Shown piece by piece: positions 24,189 through 31,856 of a stretch of DNA of 31,978 nt (positions within the stretch are counted from its first letter, which is position 1; every line of letters begins with the position of its first letter). This DNA comes from RFPW01 sp040401595 (GTDB lineage: Bacteria > Pseudomonadota > Gammaproteobacteria > Burkholderiales > Burkholderiaceae_E). The notes under the pieces were generated by a model. The model was not told where the DNA came from, ran no database searches, and worked only from the letters and a program-made list of their open reading frames with translations. The DNA is taken from positions 1 through 31,978 of the forward strand of contig JBBAOE010000031.1 of assembly GCA_040401595.1 (NCBI GenBank). The letters are read 5' to 3'. The position numbers and the translations under genes were made by a program.

Positions 24189-24590
24189 ATGAGAATCGTT
24201 GTGTCAGCCCACGTTACCGCACCCCTGATGGACGTCTGGGAGGCCTACACGAATCCCGTCGACATCATGGTCTGGAACGCTGCTTCGTCTGACTGGCACA
24301 CCACGGCAGCCACCGTGGATCTGCGTCCAGGAGGTCAGTTTTCATCGCGGATGGAGGCCAAGGACGGATCGTTCGGCTTTGATTTTGCGGGCGAATACAC
24401 CCGTGTGGTGCCGGGTGAGTTGATCGAATATCGATTCGGTGACCGCACTGCACGGGTCGAGTTTTCGGAGGACGCTGATGGCGTCAGCATTACTGTGACG
24501 TTTGACGCAGAAAACTTGCATTCGGAGGAACAGCAGCGTCAGGGGTGGCAAGCGATTTTGGATAACTTCGCACGCCACGTTGAACGCTGA
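24189..24590 (+). CDS. Cytoplasmic SRPBCC (AHSA1-like) protein
   Basis: A 133-residue protein. The opening IVVSAHVTAPLMDVWEAYTN, then VWNAASSDWHTTAATVDLRP, GGQFSSRMEAKDGSFGFDF, GEYTRVVPGELIEYRF and the closing GWQAILDNFARHVE is the full AHSA1/COG3832 pattern. There is no signal peptide, unlike the SRPBCC protein at 945-1454. The ligand is unknown. It is divergent from mlaA and followed by 16-bp tandem repeats. Confidence 0.92.
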   Translation: MRIVVSAHVTAPLMDVWEAYTNPVDIMVWNAASSDWHTTAATVDLRPGGQFSSRMEAKDGSFGFDFAGEYTRVVPGELIEYRFGDRTARVEFSEDADGVSITVTFDAENLHSEEQQRQGWQAILDNFARHVER

Positions 24591-24644
24591 ACTGTGCTGA
24601 CCCGCGCGGTTGGCCAACACCGGCCAGGCCAGATGGCAGAACTC

Positions 24645-24708
24645 GAGGCCGACAATCCTCGAGGCCATAGATCTTTGAGGCCATAGATCTTTGAGGCCGA
24701 AAATCAGA
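24645..24708. repeat. Four 16-bp tandem units, two of them identical
   Basis: Consecutive 16-mers each begin with GAGGCC. Units 2 and 3 (24661-24692, GAGGCCATAGATCTTT) are identical. Units 1 and 4 differ after GAGGCC but share the GA-A-AATC core. They lie between the convergent SRPBCC and DUF1080 genes. Confidence 0.85.
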
Positions 24709-24771
24709 ACGGATACGATCGAAGCTGCAGAGCCGACGAGAGATTTGCCGGGGTACCGCAAGTAGCGCCGC

Positions 24772-25389
24772 TCAAGGTGGCTTGATCATCACCTTGAGCC
24801 ACTTGATAGGGCCGCCCGTGACGTTATTTACGCCCGGCCCAAACTGCAGTGCAAAAGGTCCGCTGGTAAAAGTGCTGTCTTGCAAGGTGCTGGTGACAAC
24901 GCCATTGAGTTTGACCGTGATCGAAGTGCCCTGCGCCGTCACCTCCATGGTATTCCACTGACCACCCGCTTTATGCACCAGCGGGACAGGCACCTTGGCA
25001 AAGTTGACGATCGCCCCAGTGCCATAGCTGGGATCGGGCCGGATGTCCCAAATATTGACCTCGTATGAGCTGTCTGCGCCAATTTTCTTCGGGTCTGTGG
25101 CGCGGATAAAAATGCCACTGTTCGTATCCGTCGCTGCCCAAAACTCTGCGTGAATGACAAAGTCTTTGTAGGTTGCTTTCGACACCAGAAAACCGGCACT
25201 GCCCTTGTCGGCTACCACTGCGCCGTTTTCGCTGCGCCAATTGGCATCCCCCTGAACGTTCCAGTTCTCCAGGCCTTGGGCCCCATCGATCAGGGTGGTC
25301 CAACCCGGCCCGCCGGGCAGATGGGCGCAACCCGCCAAAAGCATGGCAAAAACGAAAGTCAGTCTTTTGAGCAAAGTGTGAATTTTCAT
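24772..25389 (-). CDS. DUF1080 (3-keto-glycoside hydrolase-type) lipoprotein
   Basis: 205 residues from ATG 25389, with AGGAG eight bases upstream; longer frames lack a signal. MKIHTLLKRLTFVFAMLLAG-C is a classic lipobox (LAGC), so the protein is lipid-anchored. The mature part is a concanavalin-like domain: WTTLIDGAQGLENWN, ANWRSENGAVVADKG, DFVIHAEFWAATDTNSGIFI and WNTMEVTAQGTSITVKLNGV. It matches DUF1080, whose studied members cleave 3-keto-disaccharides. The broken Gfo/Idh/MocA gene at 5.3-5.9 kb belongs to a family that often works with DUF1080 enzymes, but the two loci are 19 kb apart. Confidence 0.92.
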   Translation of the reverse strand: MKIHTLLKRLTFVFAMLLAGCAHLPGGPGWTTLIDGAQGLENWNVQGDANWRSENGAVVADKGSAGFLVSKATYKDFVIHAEFWAATDTNSGIFIRATDPKKIGADSSYEVNIWDIRPDPSYGTGAIVNFAKVPVPLVHKAGGQWNTMEVTAQGTSITVKLNGVVTSTLQDSTFTSGPFALQFGPGVNNVTGGPIKWLKVMIKPP

Positions 25390-25804
25390 GGCGAGTCTCC
25401 TGTTATCCGGCGTCGACGATTGGGAGTGGTCAGCCTCAATGATTCTGAGTACGGTCCCCAATCAGGGCCGATTCATTAGGGGGCCAAGCCCCGGTCAACT
25501 CGCCCTCGTCAGGGAAGAACCGCGCTTGCATAAGCCTCCGCATCGGCTTCGAGCATTTGTACATCCCCCCGGGCGCCTGCGGGTTGGGCGAACGCGGACC
25601 CCACTGGGTGCCAGGGGTCCCGAGTCCCGCCGTTCGAAGTGCAGGTAATTTGAAGAACAGATAACCGCTTGCCAAGCTCTGATGCAAACTATCGGAGTTA
25701 GTTTGTGCGGCTATACCAGCGTACGGTTGTGCCTAAGCTCAGCGAGCGCCACTGCGGTGGCCGCGGCCCAGCGAAATGCACCTGATTTGGAAGGAGGTCC
25801 CTGG
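25390..25804. other. 415-bp intergenic region with an imperfect hairpin
   Basis: This lies between the divergent DUF1080 gene and the SodC relic. No convincing gene was found on either strand. GGACCCC and GGGGTCC near 25597-25622 can pair around an 11-nt loop, and the flanks (CGAACG/CGTTCG) extend the stem with a bulge. A strong ribosome-binding site (GAAGGAGG) near the right end still serves the relic's start codon. Confidence 0.45.
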
Positions 25805-26151
25805 ATGAGATACCTACTTTGCCTTTCGATTCTCGCATTGAGCGCCTGCGCGACTCCCGCGCCAGGTCCTTCAGCGGTGATGGGTTGAGCACGGGTGGAC
25901 ATTTCAATCCAGAGGCGAAAGGGCACGGTGCGCACGGCTTGGGAAGCCATCACGCGGGCGAGCCGCCCAGTCTGAGAGCCGACGCCAGTGGCAAGGCTGA
26001 AGTCAACTTCATATCGAAGACCATTTCAGTGGTTCCGGGCGTGACTCAGATTATTGGGCGTGGGCTCATCGTTCATCGGGACCCAGACGACTTCAAGACC
26101 TAACCAACGGGTAATGCAGGACCCAGACTGGCTTGTGCTGTGATTAAGCCT
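25805..26151 (+). pseudogene. sodC: Cu/Zn superoxide dismutase (SodC) relic
   Basis: A strong ribosome site precedes ATG 25805, which opens an intact lipoprotein leader (MRYLLCLSILALSACATPAP) ending in a stop at 25886-25888. In another frame the SodC second half continues: GDGLSTGGHFNPEAKGHGAH, HHAGEPPSLRADASGKAEV and GRGLIVHRDPDDFKT. Then comes TAA at 26101-26103, followed in the same frame by PTGNAGPRLACAVIKP. The intact family reads DDF-x-TQPTGNAG, so a CAA-to-TAA nonsense change is evident. The first half with the copper ligands (GFHIHE) is missing. Two independent lesions make this a dead gene. Confidence 0.85.
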
Positions 26152-26252
26152 TGTCGTGAAGGCAGGCCCCCGAGGGCGGGCTGGGCGTTATGGCATTCTT
26201 GCGGAGGATTTGGTCGTTCCGATATTCAAGAAAAGTTAGAAGGGCTCGCCTG

Positions 26253-26735
26253 ATGACGATGCGGGATTTTTCTTTCCAGCGGCGCAGGGTACTACTGGGC
26301 ATAGTGGCCTTGGGCGCAGGATCGGTCGCAGTCGCAGCAAAACCGCAGCTATTGGAGATTCAGGTTTGGAAGGACCCAAATTGCGGCTGCTGCAAGGCAT
26401 GGATTGAGCATCTTGAGAAGAATGGATTTTCTGCAACCATCTTCGATACAGGCAACAACGCAGTACGTGCACGGCTGGGTTTGCCGCAAAAATTCGCTTC
26501 CTGTCACACTGGGCTCATCCAAGGGTACGTGATCGAAGGCCATGTGCCTGCCGCAGACATTCGCCGCCTGATTAAAGAAAAACCCGATGCCATAGGGGTG
26601 TCAGTGCCCGGCATGCCCATTGGGACGCCAGGGATGGATGGCGCCGACTACGGGGGGCAGCGTGACCCCTACCAGGTTTTGCTGATTCAGAAGAACGGAT
26701 CCTCCCGGGTTTTCAATTCCTATTCAGGTGGATAG
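26253..26735 (+). CDS. DUF411 putative metal-binding exported protein
   Basis: About 160 residues from ATG 26253 (26259 is also possible). The leader FQRRRVLLGIVALGAGSVAV has an Arg run and a hydrophobic core, so export, maybe by Tat, is likely. The DUF411 core is complete: EIQVWKDPNCGCCKAWIEHL with the C-G-C-C cluster, ASCHTGLIQGYVIEGHVPA with Cys and His, then GVSVPGMPIGTPGMD. DUF411 proteins occur with copper- and silver-handling genes and are thought to bind copper. The broken sodC upstream and the copper ATPase downstream on the other strand fit that setting. Confidence 0.9.
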   Translation: MTMRDFSFQRRRVLLGIVALGAGSVAVAAKPQLLEIQVWKDPNCGCCKAWIEHLEKNGFSATIFDTGNNAVRARLGLPQKFASCHTGLIQGYVIEGHVPAADIRRLIKEKPDAIGVSVPGMPIGTPGMDGADYGGQRDPYQVLLIQKNGSSRVFNSYSGG

Positions 26736-26810
26736 CCTTGAACTCCGTGAGAAGATTTCGCACGTTCACGCCACCAACACACGAAAACCGAAGACTGAGG
26801 AGACAACCGG

Positions 26811-27203
26811 ATGTTCAGCCATATGATGATTGGGTCGAACGACATCGACAGGTCAAAAAAATTCTATGACGCGGTACTTGGGGTGCTCGGGGTGGGAGAG
26901 CCCGTCCGAGACATCAACAGCTCCGGGCAAACCCGTCTGTTCTACCGGCACGACGGTGTAACGTTCTGTGTAAGTGAACCAATCAACGGGGAGCCCGCGA
27001 CTTTCGCAAATGGCGGGACCATTGGCTTCAAGTGCGGTTCGCCGGAGCAAGTGCGGCACTTTCATGACGCGGGGGTAGCCAATGGAGGAAGATCGATTGA
27101 AGATCCACCGGGTCTTCGTGAGGGAAGGCTGGGCGCAATGCATCTAGCCTATGTGCGCGACCCGGACGGCAACAAGCTCTGCGCGCTGTACAGACCAAAG
27201 TAG
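26811..27203 (+). CDS. VOC family (glyoxalase/bleomycin-resistance-like) protein
   Basis: A 130-residue protein with a good ribosome site (GAGGAGACAACCGG before the ATG). The two beta-alpha-beta modules are visible: MFSHMMIGSNDIDRSKKFYD and AVLGVLGVGEP, then FANGGTIGFKCGSPEQVRHF and HLAYVRDPDGNKLCALYRPK. Candidate metal ligands are H4 and the Glu/His positions of the second module; the C-terminal Glu usual in glyoxalase I is replaced by Cys/Ala (KLCALY). An enzymatic role is therefore uncertain. It follows the DUF411 gene by 75 bp. Confidence 0.9.
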   Translation: MFSHMMIGSNDIDRSKKFYDAVLGVLGVGEPVRDINSSGQTRLFYRHDGVTFCVSEPINGEPATFANGGTIGFKCGSPEQVRHFHDAGVANGGRSIEDPPGLREGRLGAMHLAYVRDPDGNKLCALYRPK

Positions 27204-27347
27204 CCCCGCCGAATACTGGGCCATCACTTACGGTCGTTTGCGCCGCTGCGCTCAGTCAGGGGCGTAGACGCCTGCTGCCCCTTGATTCTTTTCGTGACCT
27301 GAACGACCTGCTATCGGCTGGCGTAATCGATGACCGCAAAGCGCTCG

Positions 27348-27557
27348 TCATTGCTGGGCATGAGTGTTCCCAGTCCAGGTGCCATCGCCAAGAAAACGGG
27401 CTGTTTTTCCAAAGCTCAACTGATACAGATCGATCACAAAGGCGTTGACCATCTCCCGCTGCTCCGGCGTCATCATCGAAAGCACCAGCAAGGTCGAATG
27501 GGTTGTCTTGTCGCTTCGAAAGTCGAAGTCAAACTCGTTGTCAGAGTGCAGTAACAT
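27348..27557 (-). CDS. Small protein of unknown function
   Basis: 69 residues from ATG 27557, which has AGGGAG spaced well upstream; a start at 27575 would remove that site. The protein is acidic at the N-terminus (HSDNEFDFDFRSDKTTHS), with STLLVLSMMTPEQREMVNAF and IDLYQLSFGKTARFLGDGTW. The amphipathic middle and clean ribosome site support a real gene. No family is recognised and no signal or membrane helix is seen. A perfect 14-bp palindrome lies about 120 bp upstream. Confidence 0.55.
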   Translation of the reverse strand: MLLHSDNEFDFDFRSDKTTHSTLLVLSMMTPEQREMVNAFVIDLYQLSFGKTARFLGDGTWTGNTHAQQ

Positions 27558-28018
27558 GGGGTTCTCCCTAATCACATTTGCATCTTTGGTTGAACTTGGA
27601 TCGCCCTGTAGGCACGGAGACTGGCGTTAATAAGACCATCTAAACGGCGAAAAACGCCGAAACTCTATTAAAGCGTTTGTAAATTTACAATCGTACAGTT
27701 GGAATTTTCTTGCGCCAGCGGAGCACCGCGTATACGCGTGCACCCGGTTAGTTGCGTTGTCAGACTAATCAAAAGTGGTCTAGAACGCAATAGAGTAAGG
27801 GCGAGGTCCGTCATGCCGATTGGTCCGCCGCCCCGCAGGAAATCGAGTGATTGACCGGCGGCCCCCCCCGCCAGCCCGCCTCCATGGGCAGGAAGTCCTA
27901 GTAGAGGTCAGGTGGAGTGGATTTCAGAGCCCGGCTTAGATCGCACCGCCCCCTAAGGCGGCCGTAAATTTCAAATCTCGCTCGCCTTTTTCTTTGACCA
28001 GCGGGGGGCGGGCGGGCG
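27558..28018. other. 460-bp intergenic region with palindrome and small hairpin
   Basis: No gene was found. Near its left side is CGGCG-AAAAA-CGCCG (27645-27659) and at 27677-27690 the perfect palindrome TTGTAAATTTACAA, in a local AT-rich patch that probably holds the promoter of the small minus-strand gene. The right half is GC-rich with C-runs and carries only very short open frames. Confidence 0.5.
27677..27690. promoter_or_regulatory. Perfect 14-bp palindrome, operator candidate
   Basis: TTGTAAATTTACAA reads identically on both strands. The TGTA-N4-TACA core is of the size bound by dimeric winged-helix or helix-turn-helix repressors. It is upstream of the gene starting at 27557. No regulator is encoded next to it, so the assignment rests on symmetry and position only. 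Confidence 0.4.
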
Positions 28019-28348
28019 TCAAGCGTTCGGTGCCTTGTACGCACCCATCGCTTCACCAGCAGAGGCCATGGCGGCAGCCATTGCTTCCGTCGTGATCAGT
28101 TCTTCGCTGGTGATGTTCTGAAACGTACCACTGGACATCGTGATGGCGCCAACCTGGCTAACCTGATCGGCGTTGCTCTCGAGGATGCAGATAATGGCGC
28201 CATTTTAACTGGAGAAATGGATGCTATGGCACACGATACCCACCGCTTGAAACATGGCTTTGGCGGCAGGGGCGCGGTCGTGTGGTTTGCTCATCAGGCC
28301 GGCGAAGGCTTGGTTGCTGTATCTGCCGCGCGTGAGATAGATGGCCAT
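28019..28348 (-). pseudogene. GYD-domain protein with an internal nonsense codon
   Basis: From ATG 28348 the frame reads MAIYLTRGRYSNQAFAGLMS, KPHDRAPAAKAMFQAVG and HSIHFSS, then TAA at 28207-28205. In the same frame it continues NGAIICILESNADQVSQVG, ITSEELITTEAMAAAMASA and GEAMGAYKAPNA to a TGA at 28021-28019. The whole 110-codon frame resembles GYD-domain proteins (opening ALY-x-x-x-x-Y-x-x-QA, later FG-x-YDG, closing LLT-x-EEAMEA...YKAP). The stop falls at the FG-x-YDG region, so a single base change is enough. It lies 37 bp downstream of the copper ATPase and may have been its operon partner. Confidence 0.72.
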
Positions 28349-28385
28349 GCTGGCCGCCTGTGAATGTGAGGTGGTGATCCAACAA

Positions 28386-30836
28386 TCAGACTGAGAGTTT
28401 GGTGCGTTTTAGGCGCAGCGCATTGCCAATGACCGAGACGGAACTAAAACTCATGGTCAGTGCTGCAATCATGGGCGACAGCAGCCACCCAGTCAGTGGA
28501 TACAGGACGCCAGCCGCAATTGGGATCGCAAGCGCGTTGTAGAGCAGAGCGAATCCGAGGTTTTGCTTCATGTTTGCCACCGTGGCTTCGGACAGCAATC
28601 GCGCAGTCGCGAGCGCGCGCAAATCGCCCTTGACCAAAGTAATCTCGGCACTGTTCATTGCCACGTCCGTCCCGGTCCCCATTGCGACTCCAACATCCGC
28701 CTTGGCCAATGCTGGAGCATCGTTGATGCCGTCTCCTGCCATCGCTACGATGCGTCCATTTTTTTGTAAGTTCGCAACAAGGACTAACTTGTCGGCGGGC
28801 TTCACTTCGCCATGCACTTCGTCGATACCCAATCGGGCACCAACCGCTTTCGCCGTTGTGAGGCCGTCACCAGTGGCCATCACAATGCGTAGACCGGCCG
28901 CCTTCAAAGTAGCCAATGCTTCAGGCGTGCTTTTCTTGATCGGGTCAGACACTGAAAGCAACCCTGCCAGCTTCGCGTCAACCGCAAGAAACATCACACT
29001 TGCACCTTCACCACGCATGCCTTCTGCCGGAGACATCATCGGTGAGATCGAAACGTTGACCTGCTGCATAAAAGCGCTGTTGCCAAGGGCAAGCTGATGC
29101 CCGATAACATCAGCGCGCACCCCGATGCCTGACGCAGATTCAAAATTTTCTGACTTTTCCAGCTTTAATCCGCGCTCGCGAGCTGCCTGCACAATGGCGT
29201 TGGCAAGCGGGTGTTCACTGCCTTGATCCAGGCTGGCGGCAAGACGCAAAACCTCATCGGCCTCAAAACCAGAAGCCGGAATCGCCCGATCAAATAGCGG
29301 GTGCCCTTCGGTGAGTGTCCCGGTCTTGTCGATGATGAGCGTGTCAACCTTGCGCAGGTTTTCGATCGCTCCGGCATCGCGAAACAGCACCCCCCGTGTG
29401 GCGCCCAAACCAGTGGCCACCATGATGGACATTGGGGTAGCAAGTCCCAAAGCGCAGGGGCAGGCGATGATCAGGACCGCTACCGCGTTAACGAGTCCGA
29501 ATACCCAGCTGGGCTCAGGTCCAAATAGTCCCCAGGCGATGAAAGTCAGAGCCGATATCGCCAAGACCGCAGCGACAAAGTAACCAGCCACGACATCGGC
29601 CATTCGCTGCATCGGGGCCTTCGAGCGCTGAGCTTGGGCCACCATCTGCACAATCTGGGCCAAAACAGTCTCGGCCCCAACTTTCTCGGCGCGAACGACC
29701 AACGTGCCGCTGGTATTGAGCGTTGCGCCGATCACCTTGTCGCCCACCCGCTTGCTGACGGGCACGGGCTCTCCTGTGATCATGGATTCATCGATAGCGC
29801 TGCTGCCATCGGTTACGGTTCCATCCACTGGGACTTTTTCGCCAGGACGCACGCGCAGCGCATCCCCGACCTGGACATCGCTTAACGGTACGTCGTCTTC
29901 GCTGCCATCGGGGTGGATACGGCGCGCCGCTTTGGGAGCTAAACCAAGCAAGGATTTCATCGCTACCGAGGTTTCAGACCTGGCCTTGAGCTCCAGGAGT
30001 TGCCCCATCAGAGTGAGCGAAATGATGACCGCCGCAGCTTCAAAATAGACCGCTACGCGTCCCATGGAAATGAAGGATGCTGGAAACAACTGGGGACTGG
30101 CGGTGGCGACCACGCTATACACAAACGCTGCGCCAGTCCCCAAGCTGATCAGTGTCCACATGTTCAGGCTTCGATTCAGGACCGACTGCCAGCCGCGAAC
30201 AAAGAAGGGCCAGCCAGCCCACAATACGACCGGCGCTGCAAGGACCATTTCAACCCAGCTCTGCATGGCCATGTCCATCAAATTTAGGAGATGACCGAAC
30301 ATAGCCAGCACGAACACGATGCATGTCAACGGCAGCGTCCACCAGAATCGCCGTGAAAAATCCCGTAGCTCGGGGTTATTTTCGTCGACTTGCGTGGGCA
30401 GTTCAGGCTCCAGCGTCATGCCGCATTTTGGACAATTACCAGGGTGGTCCTGGCGTACCTCGGGGTGCATCGGGCAGGTGTAGATCGCGCCCGGCGTTGC
30501 CGCAACCGACTTGGCAACCGACTTGGCAACNNNNNNNNNNNNNNNNNNNNNNNNNNNNNNNNNNNNNNNNNNNNNNNNNNNNNNNNNNNNNNNNNNNNNN
30601 NNNNNNNNNNNNNNNNNNNNNNNNNNNNNNGCAACCGACTTGGCAACCGACTTGGCAACTACTGCAACCGCCAGAGCTGGAATTTTGTATCGCTTCGGAT
30701 CAGCGGCGAACTTATCCCGGCAGTTTGCACTGCAAAAATAGTAAGACTGCCCATCGTCGTCAATGCGATGCACGGACTTGTCCGTCACGCCCATTCCGCA
30801 TACGGGGTCTTTCAGGGGGACAGAATTTGGATTCAT
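28386..30836 (-). CDS. copA: Cu+-type P1B ATPase with YHS and metal-binding N-terminus, interrupted by an assembly gap
   Basis: About 816 residues as drawn; the true length is unknown because of 100 N inside the linker. Residues ~8-50 are a YHS domain (KDPVCGMGVTDKS, YYFCSANCRDKF). Then comes a (VAKS)n linker with the gap, and next a metal-binding domain (YTCPMHPEVRQDHPGNCPKC, GMTLEP). The pump core has TGEPVPV, CPC in IIACPCALGLATP, DKTGTLTEG, the SEHPLANAIV HP motif and GDGINDAPALAKADVG. YN in the penultimate helix (LLYNALAIP) and M-x-x-SS in the last (TMSFSSVSVIG) mark the Cu+/Ag+ class. It exports copper or silver from the cytoplasm. A tiny membrane peptide and a Spy-like protein lie upstream on the same strand. 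Confidence 0.93.
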   Translation of the reverse strand: MNPNSVPLKDPVCGMGVTDKSVHRIDDDGQSYYFCSANCRDKFAADPKRYKIPALAVAVVAKSVAKSVXXXXXXXXXXXXXXXXXXXXXXXXXXXXXXXXXXVAKSVAKSVAATPGAIYTCPMHPEVRQDHPGNCPKCGMTLEPELPTQVDENNPELRDFSRRFWWTLPLTCIVFVLAMFGHLLNLMDMAMQSWVEMVLAAPVVLWAGWPFFVRGWQSVLNRSLNMWTLISLGTGAAFVYSVVATASPQLFPASFISMGRVAVYFEAAAVIISLTLMGQLLELKARSETSVAMKSLLGLAPKAARRIHPDGSEDDVPLSDVQVGDALRVRPGEKVPVDGTVTDGSSAIDESMITGEPVPVSKRVGDKVIGATLNTSGTLVVRAEKVGAETVLAQIVQMVAQAQRSKAPMQRMADVVAGYFVAAVLAISALTFIAWGLFGPEPSWVFGLVNAVAVLIIACPCALGLATPMSIMVATGLGATRGVLFRDAGAIENLRKVDTLIIDKTGTLTEGHPLFDRAIPASGFEADEVLRLAASLDQGSEHPLANAIVQAARERGLKLEKSENFESASGIGVRADVIGHQLALGNSAFMQQVNVSISPMMSPAEGMRGEGASVMFLAVDAKLAGLLSVSDPIKKSTPEALATLKAAGLRIVMATGDGLTTAKAVGARLGIDEVHGEVKPADKLVLVANLQKNGRIVAMAGDGINDAPALAKADVGVAMGTGTDVAMNSAEITLVKGDLRALATARLLSEATVANMKQNLGFALLYNALAIPIAAGVLYPLTGWLLSPMIAALTMSFSSVSVIGNALRLKRTKLSV
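30502..30660 (-). repeat. 12-bp coding tandem repeat spanning the assembly gap
   Basis: On the plus strand GCAACCGACTTG is repeated twice before the gap (30502-30525) plus GCAAC, and twice after it (30631-30654) plus GCAAC. On the coding strand each unit gives Val-Ala-Lys-Ser. The number of copies in the gap cannot be known. The units are identical, which explains why the assembler could not cross. Confidence 0.92.
30531..30630. other. Assembly gap of 100 N
   Basis: Exactly 100 undetermined bases. From the last partial unit on the left (30526) to the first on the right (30631) is 105 bases, which is divisible by three but not by the 12-bp period. The gap length is therefore a placeholder and the frame continuity across it is accidental. 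Confidence 0.97.
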
Positions 30837-30876
30837 GGGCTGACTCTCGAGCAGGCAGTGAAAGGCGACGTATTGA

Positions 30877-31005
30877 TCACTTGCCCTTGCGCTGGATGAT
30901 GATCCAGATCACGAGGATGACAATGATTGCAATCAGAAAAATCGGTCCCCATGGGCCACCATAGCCACCCATCCAGCCACCGTCCCACATGCCGCCCTGC
31001 ATCAT
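30877..31005 (-). CDS. 42-residue Gly/Trp-rich single-span membrane peptide
   Basis: From ATG 31005 the frame reads MMQGGMWDGGWMGGYGGPWG and then PIFLIAIIVILVIWIIIQRK-GK to a stop at 30877-30879. It has a Gly/Trp/Met-rich outer part, one hydrophobic helix and a positive end. Similar short Met/Trp/Gly-rich peptides are often found beside copper and silver exporters, usually annotated as hypothetical or SHOCT-like. It is 40 bp upstream of the copper ATPase start on the same strand. The ribosome site is weak, so the call rests on composition, membrane pattern and context. Confidence 0.65.
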   Translation of the reverse strand: MMQGGMWDGGWMGGYGGPWGPIFLIAIIVILVIWIIIQRKGK

Positions 31006-31233
31006 CGAGTCATGCGCCAAAGAAGTCCCATATCGCCCTCCATGTCGATTTTGATGATCGATCTAAGCCGCGCCTCTCGCGATACGTGATACTCCCAGGC
31101 CTTGGAGCCCGACTCATGTTCATTCACCGTGCGCGTCCGCCAGCCAAAATCTGGGTACGGTGGACCCGTGGCTCCCGACTCTCCTTCGACAGCGACATGT
31201 GCTCGGTCCTCACCGCACTAGCCGGTCGCCAAG

Positions 31234-31707
31234 TCAGCGGCCGCTCCAGTGGCGGCCAAGCTTTTCGCGCTGATCCTTCGTTAGCACGGCGTCAACCTTC
31301 TTGCGCGCGTCGAGTTGCAACTCGAACATTGCCTTCTGAGTCTCAGTCATCGTCTGGGACGACTTGCGCATCGCGGGTTCGTCCAATGGACCAGGTCCGA
31401 ACATGCCGTGCATGCGGTAACCCTGCCCGTGCATGGTGCCCATGTGCTGCCACATCGCCTTGGAGGTCTGCTCTTGGATTCCGGCGATTGCCTTCTGTTG
31501 CTCTGGCGAGAGATCAAGGCCGGCGTAATCATCATTGCTGCAGCCGAACATCATGCCGGGGCCCATGCCGAAGCCGCCACCCATCATCCCTGGCCCCATG
31601 CTCGAGCCGCCCATCATTCCGGGCCCTGCGCCGTAAGGCTGAGCCAGTGCGGTACTTACCATCACGATAGTCGCCCAAACGCTTGCCAGAACACGCTTCA
31701 CCCTCAT
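31234..31707 (-). CDS. Spy/CpxP-like periplasmic protein with Met/Gly-rich N-terminus
   Basis: A 157-residue protein. The signal peptide is MRVKRVLASVWATIVMVSTALA. Then follows a Met/Gly-rich stretch with repeated GPGMMGG-type units (about residues 27-53), likely to bind Cu+ or Ag+. The helical part holds the two LTxxQ-like motifs of the family, LSPEQQKAIAGIQEQ and LTKDQREKL, with MFELQLDARKKVDAV between. Spy-type proteins are periplasmic chaperones or metal-stress proteins induced by envelope stress. The start has GGGGTGA eight bases upstream. It lies about 230 bp upstream of the small membrane peptide and the copper ATPase on the same strand, and nothing else recognisable is in that gap. 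Confidence 0.85.
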   Translation of the reverse strand: MRVKRVLASVWATIVMVSTALAQPYGAGPGMMGGSSMGPGMMGGGFGMGPGMMFGCSNDDYAGLDLSPEQQKAIAGIQEQTSKAMWQHMGTMHGQGYRMHGMFGPGPLDEPAMRKSSQTMTETQKAMFELQLDARKKVDAVLTKDQREKLGRHWSGR

Positions 31708-31856
31708 GGTTCACCCCTGGGTTGAATATCACGACGCGACTTAGGACCGCGACCTCGAGACTCGGCCGGACGCATTCACCCCAAGCACACCAAAGGCCCG
31801 GTCAAGGGTATGGTCTGTACGCAAGCACACATCGGGCGTTCTACTGGCCGTAGGTC

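Noticed and set aside
25436..25687. 83-codon minus-strand frame upstream of the DUF1080 gene
   Set aside because: Pro/Arg-rich composition, no ribosome site and no family resemblance; it overlaps the hairpin region.
28569..29583. Several plus-strand open frames of 68-175 codons
   Set aside because: All are antisense to the ATPase core, which shows every catalytic motif.
30494..30660. Possible CRISPR-like array at the repeats flanking the gap
   Set aside because: The 12-bp units are contiguous with no spacers and code for VAKS in frame with the ATPase; no cas genes are present.
30323..30964. Plus-strand open frame through the gap and the repeat
   Set aside because: It is kept open only by the N run and the repeat. 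The minus strand is clearly the YHS/copper ATPase gene.
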